Assembly: GCA_933228675.1 (NCBI GenBank)
Contig: OW121744.1
Coordinates: 116,087,600-116,151,599, forward strand
Source: Stomorhina lunata
Taxonomy: Eukaryota; Arthropoda; Insecta; Diptera; Rhiniidae
Length of the DNA: 64,000 bases
Direction: 5' to 3'
The notes under the pieces were generated by a model. That model searched no databases and had not been told where the DNA came from. It was given only the letters and a program-made list of their open reading frames with translations. Made by a program: the position numbers and the translations under genes. Positions 24,001 through 31,959 of the stretch are shown here, piece after piece; position 1 is the stretch's first letter, and every line of letters begins with the position of its first letter.

Positions 24001-24705
24001 AGCTGAGACTGAAAGGTTTCATTTGAAATAAATTCTGTTTTAAAGGAATTAATTTAAAATAATAATATTGAAAAATTTTTATAAACAAACTTTATCAAAA
24101 AAAATTTGTATTAAAAAAATTTTATCAAAAAAAATTTTTGATTAGAAATTTTTGCTTCATTTTCCGAAAATAATTCCTTCTCTCCCATTTTAGGGTGGGG
24201 TATTCCTGGTAAACTTCCTGAACGTTTATGGGCCTGGCTTAGCCATACTCTTTGTGGTCTTCGTCGAGGCAGCTGGAGTATTTTGGTTTTATGGTGTCGA
24301 TCGTTTTTCAGCCGATGTAGAACAAATGTTGGGCAAAAAACCAGGACTATTTTGGAGAATATGTTGGACTTATATAAGTCCCGTGTTTTTATTGGTAAGA
24401 TCAAGATTTATGCCCTGATAAAAGAAAAAAGTAAAGTAAAACTTGTCTGTATTCCTTAGGGCATTTTCATCTTCTCATTTTTGGGCTATGAAGATATGTT
24501 GGGCGAGGAATACGAATATCCCGAATGGAGCATTAAAGTGGGCTGGGCCCTAACCTGTTCCTCGGTTTTGTGCATACCCATGTATATAATATACAAATTT
24601 TGCATTGCCTCCCGTGGAAGTCTACGTGAACGTTATGAGGAAACCTTTAAACCGGAAACGAATTGTAATTCGGTGATACCTGGACAACAGGGCACCAATG
24701 TGTGA
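11853..24705 (+). CDS. SerT: Serotonin transporter SerT (SLC6A4 family), 8 coding exons
   Basis: Sodium- and chloride-coupled reuptake carrier for serotonin in the neuronal plasma membrane. Coding exons are 11853-12080, 16100-16376, 20054-20264, 20482-20755, 20851-21029, 21252-21546, 24194-24394 and 24460-24705: 1911 nt including the stop, 636 residues, near the roughly 620 of Drosophila SerT as I recall it. The spliced product follows the insect SerT order: an acidic cytoplasmic N-terminus; TM1 with D107 in [11 protein letters not shown] (counterpart of the amine-binding Asp98 of human SERT); Y184-Y185 in TM3; an outer loop with C209 and C218 and one N-glycosylation site (N229-Q-T); the TM6 motif [12 protein letters not shown] with Q338 and S342 of the chloride site; and TM8 with D442-S443. 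The C-terminus TNV fits a class I PDZ ligand. An in-frame TGA at 11841-11843 supports the chosen start. Every junction is GT-AG with matching phases. Non-coding 5' exons are not resolved. Confidence 0.97.
12081..16099 (+). other. SerT intron 1
   Basis: The 4019-nt intron lies between the N-terminal exon and the exon encoding TM1. Only about 20 nt at the 5' end and about 95 nt at the 3' end are unique; the remainder is the 30-bp minisatellite listed separately. The acceptor is preceded by a T-run and reads TTTTCCAG at 16092-16099. Confidence 0.95.
12102..16003. repeat. 30-bp minisatellite (about 130 copies) inside SerT intron 1
   Basis: Tandem 30-bp units built on GTCCTATTTTCAATCGTG followed by GGTCTTTATGTG. 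A second variant, GTCATATGTTCAATTGTG, alternates with it to make a 60-bp unit from about 13.1 kb onward. At the 3' end, four 240-bp blocks beginning at 15061, 15301, 15541 and 15781, each tagged by GTGCGTC, are identical until the last one runs out. A longer duplication of about 1,496 bp relates 12485 to 13981, 12682 to 14178 and 12965 to 14461. Because 30 is a multiple of 3 and the units lack stops on this strand, three + frames stay open for hundreds of codons; these are not genes. Confidence 0.98.
16100..16376 (+). CDS. SerT: SerT coding exon 2 (residues 77-169, TM1-TM2)
   Basis: Begins in phase 0 with [11 protein letters not shown] and RETWG, the SLC6 pre-TM1 signature, then carries TM1 with D107 and the unwound Na+-binding segment [13 protein letters not shown]2 follows ([20 protein letters not shown]). 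It ends in CPALKG at AAAG|GTAAGT, leaving one base for the next codon (phase 1). Confidence 0.97.
16377..20053 (+). other. SerT intron 2
   Basis: The 3677-nt intron starts at GTAAGT and ends at TTCAACAG. The first 1.7 kb is mostly unremarkable AT-rich sequence with a short GT microsatellite near 16795-16818 and a degenerate TTTTCTATAGAAAA motif near 17090-17210. The second half is occupied by a degenerate tandem repeat of about 180 bp, listed separately. Confidence 0.93.
18110..19960. repeat. Degenerate repeat of about 180 bp with GCGCAAGTTTGCGCAA core, SerT intron 2
   Basis: The core GCGCAAGTTTGCGCAA or close variants recur near 18295, 18476, 18657, 18801, 18985, 19337, 19551 and 19725, mostly 145-215 bp apart with one double-length gap. 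Each core is followed by an AT-rich stretch containing a version of TTTTACTC and CAATTTTGGTTTTTAATTTT. Near 19207 and 19930 the motif ATGACAACCTAGTGGTT recurs about 725 bp apart, suggesting a multimeric higher-order unit. The core contains an inverted TTGCGCAA. Confidence 0.85.
20054..20264 (+). CDS. SerT: SerT coding exon 3 (residues 169-239, TM3 and outer loop 2)
   Basis: Encodes [18 protein letters not shown], the start of TM3, including the paired tyrosines of the substrate site (Y184, Y185). It continues into the large extracellular loop with C209 and C218, the expected disulphide pair, and a single sequon at N229. It ends TTTGA|GTAAGT in phase 2, splitting the codon for E239. Confidence 0.97.
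20265..20481 (+). other. SerT intron 3
   Basis: A 217-nt AT-rich intron with donor GTAAGT and acceptor ATTTGAAG. The acceptor has a weak pyrimidine tract, but it is the only site nearby that restores the frame to the conserved ERQVLEQYK segment. Confidence 0.93.
20482..20755 (+). CDS. SerT: SerT coding exon 4 (residues 239-330, TM4-TM5)
   Basis: Encodes [20 protein letters not shown] (TM4), then [20 protein letters not shown] (TM5) and the outer loop [15 protein letters not shown]. It ends KLKNSK at AAG|GTTTGT in phase 0. It agrees with the insect SerT family throughout, with no frame break. Confidence 0.97.
20756..20850 (+). other. SerT intron 4
   Basis: A 95-nt intron with donor GTTTGT and a pyrimidine-rich acceptor TTTTTCTAG. 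No embedded element. Confidence 0.96.
20851..21029 (+). CDS. SerT: SerT coding exon 5 (residues 331-390, TM6-TM7)
   Basis: Carries the TM6 core [16 protein letters not shown]338, F341 and S342 correspond to the chloride- and substrate-site residues of human SERT (Gln332, Phe335, Ser336). The linker [14 protein letters not shown] and TM7 follow. It ends TTGGG|GTAAGT in phase 2. Confidence 0.97.
21030..21251 (+). other. SerT intron 5
   Basis: A 222-nt AT-rich intron, donor GTAAGT, acceptor CTTCACGTCAG. Nothing else seen in it. Confidence 0.95.
21252..21546 (+). CDS. SerT: SerT coding exon 6 (residues 390-488, loop 4 to TM9)
   Basis: Encodes the loop [19 protein letters not shown], the EL4 hairpin region VYPEAIATM, and TM8 with [10 protein letters not shown] (D442-S443, counterpart of the human SERT TM8 sodium-site residues). 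Then come the inner loop and TM9 ([19 protein letters not shown]). It ends ACTTAT|GTGAGT in phase 0. Confidence 0.97.
21616..21940. mobile_element. TIR miniature transposon with CACTGTG ends (Transib-like?)
   Basis: The termini are long inverted repeats. The left end begins ACACTGTGCT and continues with GGGAGACCTA and GAGTACGCTGAATTCAATG; the right end is the reverse complement, ending AGCACAGTGT. The terminal heptamer CACTGTG fits the CACWRTG consensus shared by Transib transposons and RAG recombination signals. There is no coding capacity, so this is a non-autonomous element. I could not see a clean 5-bp target duplication, so the superfamily call is tentative. Confidence 0.7.
22095..22350. 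repeat. 18-bp minisatellite in SerT intron 6
   Basis: Tandem copies of an 18-bp unit, AATGACTTGCATTTTGAC, with variants such as AATGACTTTCACTTTGGG. About 14 units are visible. The frame stays open across it and gives a six-residue periodic peptide, which is a by-product. A diverged block of the same unit lies inverted at 47340-47540. Confidence 0.88.
24194..24394 (+). CDS. SerT: SerT coding exon 7 (residues 489-555, TM10-TM11)
   Basis: Begins [20 protein letters not shown] and continues [20 protein letters not shown], the TM10 region and inner loop of SLC6 monoamine carriers. It ends [13 protein letters not shown] at TTG|GTAAGA, phase 0. Confidence 0.97.
24395..24459 (+). other. SerT intron 7
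   Basis: A 65-nt intron, close to the minimum size usual in flies, with donor GTAAGA and acceptor TATTCCTTAG. Confidence 0.97.
24460..24705 (+). CDS. SerT: SerT coding exon 8 (residues 556-636 and stop, TM12 and C-tail)
   Basis: Encodes [20 protein letters not shown], then TM12 ([20 protein letters not shown]) and a short cytoplasmic tail ending in [10 protein letters not shown]. The last three residues fit a class I PDZ ligand (T-x-V). The stop is TGA at 24703-24705, followed by C; TGA-C is the context found enriched at experimentally supported Drosophila readthrough stops. Confidence 0.97.
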   Translation, partial: GIFIFSFLGYEDMLGEEYEYPEWSIKVGWALTCSSVLCIPMYIIYKFCIASRGSLRERYEETFKPETNCNSVIPGQQGTNV

Positions 24706-25464
24706 CATGGTAGGGAAAGTGTTAAAAGTAAAAATAATATAAAAAATACAAAAAAGTGTAGCAAAAAGTTTAATACAGTCTATGACAATAGTGGATTATC
24801 ACCAACAACGGAAACTTTAAGTAAAAGTATTAATAAACAAAATAATATTTATAGTAATAGTTTAAATAAAAGTGGCAAATTAAGTGAAAATAGTAATACT
24901 TATAATACAACAACAACTACAACAAGTACTCGTACATTAATATTAAAAAATAATTCAAATAATCATAAAACTAAGAATAATAATTTGGATCATAATGAAA
25001 AACCTTTTACAGAACCAGAATACGATATTAGCTTTAAATTTAAACAAGCGCCAAAAGTTATTGCTAAAGATCATGAATATAATTTAGATTATAGAACAAA
25101 TAATCCCAGATCTTTAAACACTAGATGTACTAGTGTTAAGAGCTACGATAGTAGCGGTAGTGCTAGTGTTAATAGTTATGATAGTAGTCATCATAGTTCC
25201 CCCTATAGTTATATAATTAATTGTAATAATAACAATAACAATAATCATAATATGAGCAGCAATCATTTAAAGACCGATCTAGATTATAATTACGATGATT
25301 TGAATCATTATCATCATAATCGTTATCATCATCATGATCGCGATCAGTATCTGGGGTCTAACGCTGCTCCCCTTGCTGAGGACAATAATCGTAAATATAC
25401 AATGATACTCAGCAGAAGTTGTAAACCGCTTAAATTTTCCTTTGCTAGTGAGTGGTTGGTTTAG
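24706..25464 (+). CDS. Candidate SerT readthrough extension (252 codons) or open 3' UTR
   Basis: After the SerT TGA the same frame stays open for 252 codons, to TAG at 25462-25464. I checked each codon from 24706 to 24984 by hand and found no stop. The first in-frame ATG is at 25252, deep inside, so this is not an obvious separate gene. The predicted peptide is hydrophilic and low-complexity: Asn, Ser, Thr, Lys early, a poly-Asn run, a His/Tyr/Asp-rich stretch (HYHHNRYHHHDRDQ), and a less biased end, RKYTMILSRSCKPLKFSFAS then EWLV. No membrane segment or known domain is seen. A donor-like GTGAGT at 25448 leaves open that the frame continues by splicing. With readthrough the product would be 889 residues. 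Confidence 0.6.
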   Translation, partial: HGRESVKSKNNIKNTKKCSKKFNTVYDNSGLSPTTETLSKSINKQNNIYSNSLNKSGKLSENSNTYNTTTTTTSTRTLILKNNSNNHKTKNNNLDHNEKPFTEPEYDISFKFKQAPKVIAKDHEYNLDYRTNNPRSLNTRCTSVKSYDSSGSASVNSYDSSHHSSPYSYIINCNNNNNNNHNMSSNHLKTDLDYNYDDLNHYHHNRYHHHDRDQYLGSNAAPLAEDNNRKYTMILSRSCKPLKFSFASEWLV

Positions 25465-25560
25465 TTCTAACTATCGAAATTTCACCTATTTGTATAGCTC
25501 AGTCCGAGTCCGGAAATAAAATAAACGCCCACAATTTCAAAATGGAATAGAATTTAATAA
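25465..25560 (+). other. Probable 3' end of SerT mRNA with two AATAAA signals
   Basis: Two overlapping AATAAA hexamers (25515-25520 and 25520-25525) lie about 50 nt beyond the second stop, in a short non-repetitive stretch before the satellite begins. This suggests that the mature mRNA includes the whole open extension. Further AATAAA motifs near 24830 and 24865 inside the extension could give a shorter 3' end. Confidence 0.55.
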
Positions 25561-25619
25561 TTTACAGCCATAATTGTTGAATTTTAATCTAAGAAATATT
25601 TCACTAAAATTTTTTTAAT

Positions 25620-26580
25620 TCAAATCAAAAATTTCCTATAAAGATAAGAAATTTTTTAAAAATTTCCTATAAAAATAAGAATTTTTTTTAAATTTCCTAT
25701 AAAAATATAAAATTTTTGAAAAATTGCCTATAAAAATAGGTAATTTTTGAAAAATTTCCTATAAATATAGGAAATTTTTGAAAAAATTCCTATTTTTTTA
25801 GGATATTTTTCAAAAATTTCCTATTTTTATAGGAAATTTTTAAAAAACTTCCTATAAAAATAGGAAATTTTTGAAAAATTTCCTATAAAAATAGGAAATT
25901 TTTGAAAAATTTCCTATAAAAATAGGAAATTTTTTAAAAATTTCCTATAAAAATAGGAACTTTTTGAAAAATTTCCTATAAAAATAGGAAATTTTTGAAA
26001 AATTTCCTATAAAAATAGGAACTTTTTGAAAAATTTCCTATAAAAATAGGAAATTTTTGAAAAATTTCCTATAAAAATAGGAAATTTTTGAAAAATTTCC
26101 TATAAAAATAGGAAATTTTTGAAAAATTTCCTATAAAAACAGGAAATTTTTGAAAAATTTCCTATAAAAATAGGAAATTTTTGAAAAATTTCCTATAAAA
26201 ATAGGAAATTTTTGAAAAATTTCCTATAAAAATAGGAAATTTTTGAAAAATTTCCTATAAAAATAGGAAATTTTTGAAAAATTTCCTATAAAAACAGGAA
26301 ATTTTTGAAAAATTTCCTATAAAAATAGGAAATTTTTGAAAAATTTCCTATAAAAATAGGAAATTTTTGAAAAATTTCCTATAAAAATAGGAAATTTTTG
26401 AAAAATTTCCTATAAAAATAGGAAATTTTTGAAAAATTTCCTATAAAAATAGGAAATTTTTGAAAAATTTCCTATAAAAATAGGAAATTTTTGAAAAATT
26501 TCCTATAAAAATAGGAAATTTTTGAAAAATTTCGTATAAAAATAGGAAATTTTTTTTTAAAATTTCCTACTAAAATAAAA
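25620..26580. repeat. 31-bp palindromic satellite, block 2 (inverted, about 30 copies)
   Basis: The same 31-bp unit as at 0.6-2.6 kb, but as its reverse complement: palindrome centre G, linker ATAAAAAT. The first units up to about 25850 are degenerate and include one or two in the opposite linker orientation; the rest are nearly uniform. It starts about 60 bp beyond the SerT polyadenylation signals. Confidence 0.97.
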
Positions 26581-27950
26581 AATTTTAGAAAAAATAAGAT
26601 ATTTTTGAAAAATTTATTCAAATAAAAAATGTAAAATTTTCTTATAAAAATTAGAATTTTAAAATATTTGTGTGTTTCGGAGAATTAAGTCATATAATTG
26701 TTTTATACTGCTGTTAGAGTTAGACATATGTTAAGAAAATATTAAATATATCAAAACTTTATTAATTGTTATAAAAATCAATGTAAAATTTGTAAAATCT
26801 AGAGAATAAATTGAAATTTTTTTTGCAAGTAAAAAATATAAAATATTTAAACTTATTATATGAAAGAATAAATAAATCAAAATTATTAACTAAATGTATT
26901 TTTTTATAATTGTGCTTAAAACTTAAATAATTTAAGTCTAAGAAAAATTTTTGTATAAATACAAAAAAATTAAAATTTTTTTAAAAAAATCTTTGTAATA
27001 CATAAACTAACCTAAAAAGTAAAAATTATCTTAAATAAATACAAATCACCCTGTACATTAAGTTGAAGAACAAAAATTTTTATTTATATATTGAAAATAT
27101 TTTTAACTTTAAAAATTTGTTAAAAAAAAAAACTTTTTTTAAAAATGTTACAAATTACTTTAAAAATCTATTTCTATTTCTTTAAGTTTAAAATGTTATT
27201 GAACAGCTTTATTAACATAACTGTAATTAACAGCCATAAATTACTGTTATGTTAAATTACTGTTACATTTCAATTTTGAAATTTTATTCGCAATAGATTT
27301 ATATCATATTTAAGTAAAATTATAGTGATTTTAAGAATTTTATTATAAATATTTGTTAGCAGTATTAATTGTTTTATATTGTATTTTAAATTTTTAATAT
27401 AAGTAAAATTATTTAAAAATGGAAAAAAGTATATTTGCAAAACAGCCATTTGCATTTATAGTTTTTTGCTATTATTTTAATATATTTTTTTACATTTTTT
27501 TAATAAAGCAATATTTTTTATGTTATTAAATTAATAAAAACAAGAGTTTTATTTAGTTTCTAGATGCTTAGAAACGAATTTTGGTACCATTTAAGTCATT
27601 CTACTGTTCAACTTTAATCAATCGCATTATATTTTCTAGCATGCTATAAAATTTAATCATATCTATCATCCACATATGCAACCCCATTTCCAAATCAAAG
27701 CATATTCAAAAACCCTTTACCTTATTGTGAATACTTGAGAAAGATTTAATTTACTTTGAATGTTGCCTTAGCAAAATTCAACTAGCATGGCCACAAACCT
27801 TTAGGAATACCAAATGGATTGTAATTATTTGTTTAGCATTGTCATAAACCCTTTGGATTCTAATGGAATTTATTGTTCCTTTGTTTATTTTAGAAGAAAA
27901 TCTTTGGTGAACTCATTTATATACATCATTTTACCAACAAGCGTTAACTG
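26581..27950. other. AT-rich interval, no gene seen
   Basis: Extremely AT-rich, with runs of A and T and no long frame of interest on either strand. 27640-27830 is slightly more balanced but not recognisable. Confidence 0.5.
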
Positions 27951-28024
27951 GGCGCCGTGGCTTAGTTGGTTAAAGCGCCTGTCTAGTAAACAGGAGATCG
28001 TGAGTTCGAATCTCGCCGGGGCCT
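27951..28024 (+). tRNA. tRNA-Thr (AGT)
   Basis: A 74-nt cloverleaf: acceptor GGCGCCG/CGGGGCC, D-arm GCTT/AAGC, anticodon stem CCTGT/ACAGG with loop CTAGTAA (anticodon AGT at 27985-27987), a 5-nt variable loop, T-arm GTGAG/CTCGC with loop TTCGAAT, discriminator T. The internal promoter is intact: A box TGGCTTAGTTGG (27958-27969) and B box GTTCGAATC (28004-28012). The acceptor has one G-G mismatch at the fourth pair. No intron. It lies 3.2 kb beyond SerT and is presumably an independent Pol III gene. Confidence 0.95.
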
Positions 28025-28039
28025 ATGAGTGGGATATTC

Positions 28040-28045
28040 TTTTTT
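28040..28045 (+). terminator. Pol III terminator of tRNA-Thr
   Basis: A run of six T on the sense strand, 16 nt beyond the tRNA 3' end. Confidence 0.85.
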
Positions 28046-28915
28046 ATTTTTGTTATAAAAGAGATTTTTTAAAATGAAATAATTTTTATGAAAATTTTAT
28101 TTTTTTAAATAAAGTATTTTTTTTTTAATTTTCCTTTCTTTAAAAAAACTCTTTTTTATTGGAAATTTTTCAATAACTTTTTATTTTTACCAAATATTTC
28201 AATAATTTTTTCAAAAATTATTTATATTTTTTAGAAAATTAAAAAAAATATATATAATTTGAAAGACTTTTTTAAATAATAATACAAAAATTTTCTTCTT
28301 GCTTCCTTCCAAAGTAATACCTAAATACATATTTTGAAAGTTACCAAAAGTTTTAAAAAAATCTTAACCGTTACAAAATCTTTCAACGATTAAATGTTTA
28401 CTCTACACAACCCCCTAAAATATCTAAAGGTTATAGGATATAAATACAAATTATTTGCAATTAAAAAGAAACCATTATCATATATATACAATTCTCTAAA
28501 CAAAATCATTGAAATATATATACATTTGTGACCTAATCTAGAATCTACCAACAACAATAAAAACAATAAAAAGGAAGTAGCAGATGACACATCCATTAAA
28601 TCACTCACTCACACACACACATCTACAAAAATCTAATCCTTAAATAACAAAACCTATTGACACTATAAACACTTTCATGGAGGATATAGGAAAGCGCACG
28701 AAGTGAATACCAAAAAAAGGATCACAGAAATCAAAACCTAACGTTTTTGAGTGAAGACGATGAAGCGCAAAATTTGTCATTCGTTTCACAAATATTCGTA
28801 TAAAATATACGTTACATCGCTACTCGTTCGTCTCGTAATTTGTGATGGATGCAGGACAATCATATAAACATCTCTATATGGGTACAGAAGTGTTAATAAC
28901 TATAGCATTCTATCT
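28046..28915. other. AT-rich interval, no gene seen
   Basis: A short CA microsatellite lies near 28608-28622. 28780-28850 is more balanced and contains TTCGTCTCGTAAT, which recurs near 59034-59046. No coding region seen. Confidence 0.45.
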
Positions 28916-30700
28916 TTTAAAGTTTTTTTTATAGGAAATTTTTCATATAAGAAATTTAAAAAAATTTCCTATTTTTATAGGAAATTTTTCAAAAGTTTCC
29001 TATTTTTATAGGAAATTTTACAAAAATTTCCTATTTTTATAGGAAATTTTTCAAAAATTTCCTATTTTTATACGAAATTTTACAAAAATTTCCTATTTTT
29101 ATAGGAAATTTTTCAAAAATTTCCTATTTTTATAGGAAATTTTTCAAAAATTTCCTATTTTTATAGGAAATTTTTCAAAAATTTCCTATTTTCATAGGAA
29201 ATTTTTCAAAAATTTCCTATTTTTATAGGAAATTTTTCAAAAATTTCCTATTTTTATAGGAAATTTTTCAAAAATTTCCTATTTTTATAGGAAATTTTTC
29301 AAAAATTTCCTATTTTTATAGGAAATTTTTCAAAAATTTCCTATTTTTATAGGAAATTTTTCAAAAATTTCCTATTTTTATAGGAAATTTTTCAAAAATT
29401 TCCTATTTTTATAGGAAATTTTTCAAAAATTTCCTATTTTTATAGGAAATTTTTCAAAAATTTCCTATTTTTATAGGAAATTTTTCAAAAATTTCCTATT
29501 TTTATAGGAAATTTTTCAAAAATTTCCTATTTTTATAGGAAATTTTTCAAAAATTTCCTATTTTTATAGGAAATTTTTCAAAAATTTCCTATTTTTATAG
29601 GAAATTTTTCAAAAATTTCCTATTTTTATAGGAAATTTTTCAAAAATTTCCTATTTTTATAGGAAATCTTTCAAAAATTTCCTATTTTTATAGGAAATTT
29701 TTCAAAAATTTCCTATTTTTATAGGAAATTTTTCAAAAATTTCCTATTTTTATACGAAATTTTTCAAAAATTTCCTATTTTTATACGAAATTTTTCAAAA
29801 ATTTCCTATTTTTATACGAAATTTTTCAAAAATTTCCTATTTTTATACGAAATTTTTCAAAAATTTCCTATTTTTATACGAAATTTTTCAAAAATTTCCT
29901 ATTTTTATACGAAATTTTTCAAAAATTTCCTATTTTTATACGAAATTTTTCAAAAATTTCCTATTTTTATACGAAATTTTTCAAAAATTTCCTATTTTAT
30001 AGGAAATTTTTCAAAAATTTCCTATTTTTATAGGAAATTTTTCAAAAATTTCCTATTTTTATAGGAAATTTTTTAAAAATTTCCTATTTTTACAGGAATT
30101 TTTTCAAATATATTCTATTTATATAGGAAATTTTTAAAATATTTCCTATTTTTATTTTCAAAAATATCATATTTTTATAGGAAATATTTAAAAAATTTCC
30201 TATTTTTATAGGAAATTTTACAAATTTCCTTTTTTTAGGAAATTTTACAAATTTCCATTTTTTAGGAAATTTTTCAAAAATTTCCTTTTTTTATAGAAAA
30301 ATTTTTCAAAAATTTCGTTCTTGTATAGGAAATTTTTCAAAAATTTCCTCTTTTTATAGGAAATTTTTCAAAAATTTACTTTTTTTATAGGAAATTTTTC
30401 AAAAATTTCCTTTTTTATAGGAAATTTTTTAAAAATTTCCTTTTTTATAGGAAATTTTTCAAAAATTTTCAATTTTCAAAAATTTTCTTTTTTTTTTATA
30501 GGAAAGTTTTCAAAAATTTCCTTTTTTATAGGAAATTTTTCAAAAATTTCTATTTTTATAGGAAATTTTTCAAAAATTTCCTTTTTTATAGGAAATTTTT
30601 CAAAAATTTACTTATTTTATAAGAAAATTTCCTATATTTGTAGGAAATTTTTCAAAATTTTTTTTTTCAAAAATTTCATATTTTAATAGAAAATATTTTT
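28916..30700. repeat. 31-bp palindromic satellite, block 3 (about 55 copies)
   Basis: Same unit and orientation as block 1. Eight consecutive copies around 29750-29990 share ATACGAAATTTTT in place of ATAGGAAATTTTT, showing local homogenisation. From about 30090 the copies shorten and decay (linker deletions, TTTTTTATAGG). Confidence 0.97.
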
Positions 30701-31955
30701 TTTTGAAGTCGAAGCTAGAATTTTGTAGCTTTTAAGTATTGTGCACTTAACTGTGTTTAATGAAAATTTTGTTGTATATTCAGGCAGCTGTGCTAAAGCA
30801 TTTCCATAACTACTGTCACAGTTTAGGCATGGGATGGATAGATATGTGTGTTTTGAGACCTTTGAAGATTCCCAAAACAACTCAAGTTCTAGCCGAACTG
30901 TACTGAATCCTTTGGCATAATTTCTAAAAGGTAAACAAACAGAATGGAAAATATCCTTTTAGAATTTGCTTTTTACATTGAGGAAATATAAAATATATTT
31001 GTGGTGGTGGGAGATAGATATTGCCTGAAAACAATAATGCATAACCGTTTTGCAGAGTCATACGATATAGATACATACATATAAATGAACATAATGTAAG
31101 TATTTTAGTAAATGTATGTTGGTATGATGCCTTAGATGTTATAAAAAGGACTAGAAAATCTCTGTGTGCAAGTAAATGCGTAAAGAACTCTATGCGTTTG
31201 TGTTCCTTTTTAAGGCAGGCGACAAAAGTTGTTTAGACTCGCAAATGAATAACGATGACGTTGCGTTGCGTTGATGTGAGGTCCTTTCTCTTCTTCTTAC
31301 AAACATATGTATGTTCATTCATTGTGTTTATTGTATGACATAAAGCATAAAGAACTCTCGTCAAACGTTTGTATATATTTTTATTCTCCTGCTGTTGACG
31401 AAATTTCTTTAAATTTTTGGCTTAAAGTACTTCAGAAGCACCCTTTTTGCTATAACTTTTGATATAGTTTCATTTGTTTTTATGCATAAATGCATTCTGT
31501 ATTGTTCTCGACATTCTGTCACTTTTTTTGGTCGAAGATTTTTATTGTCTTTAATGTTACCATTTATAGGATAAGACCTTTTTGGTTTAGCTCTGTTTAA
31601 TAAAATCTTTATCAAAAAGATCTCGTTGAAAAAAGAAATGGAATTTTTTAAATTTCTCTTTTCTCGGATTTTCTTCCTTTCACTTCTTCTGAAAATTGGG
31701 ATTTCAAAGAAAAATAAACGTTTCAAAAGATTTAACACTAAAGTTACCAAAACCTCAGTTTGAAAACCTTAGACAACAATTTTGATCTTATTTAAGAACT
31801 TATACTCCTTTCGATCCCAAAAAATTTCGAATTTAAAAGTCTCCGAAAGCCAATTTTGTATCAGACCTCTTTATTGTTCCTATTCTAATATTCTTTCTAA
31901 TAACTTGCTTGATTAATCCAAACTGTTTTCTTTCTAAAGGAGACATAGTAGATTT
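30701..31955. other. Intergenic, no gene seen
   Basis: Contains GCGTTGCGTTGATG near 31265 and a 113-codon minus-strand frame (31409-31750) that is Lys/Arg-rich with no recognisable domain; I do not accept it as a gene. Confidence 0.45.
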
Positions 31956-31959
31956 ATAA

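Larger units (their letters stand above)
21547..24193 (+). other. SerT intron 6
   Basis: A 2647-nt intron with donor GTGAGT and acceptor CCATTTTAG. It contains the TIR element at 21616-21940, the 18-bp minisatellite at 22095-22350 and degenerate copies of an AT-rich unit of about 200 bp (TATGCA... and AAAGCTAAGACT... motifs near 22429, 22640, 23783 and 23962). A GT-rich stretch lies near 23375-23400. The remainder is AT-rich with no recognisable feature. Confidence 0.93.

Noticed and set aside
24111..24404. 97-codon minus-strand frame
   Set aside because: Antisense shadow of SerT exon 7.
24706..25464. Independent downstream gene instead of SerT extension
   Set aside because: No ATG in frame until 25252, no promoter, and the frame is continuous with SerT exon 8, so readthrough or an open 3' UTR is the simpler reading.
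31409..31750. 113-codon minus-strand frame, basic protein
   Set aside because: Low complexity and no recognisable motif, promoter or splice context; length is plausible by chance.
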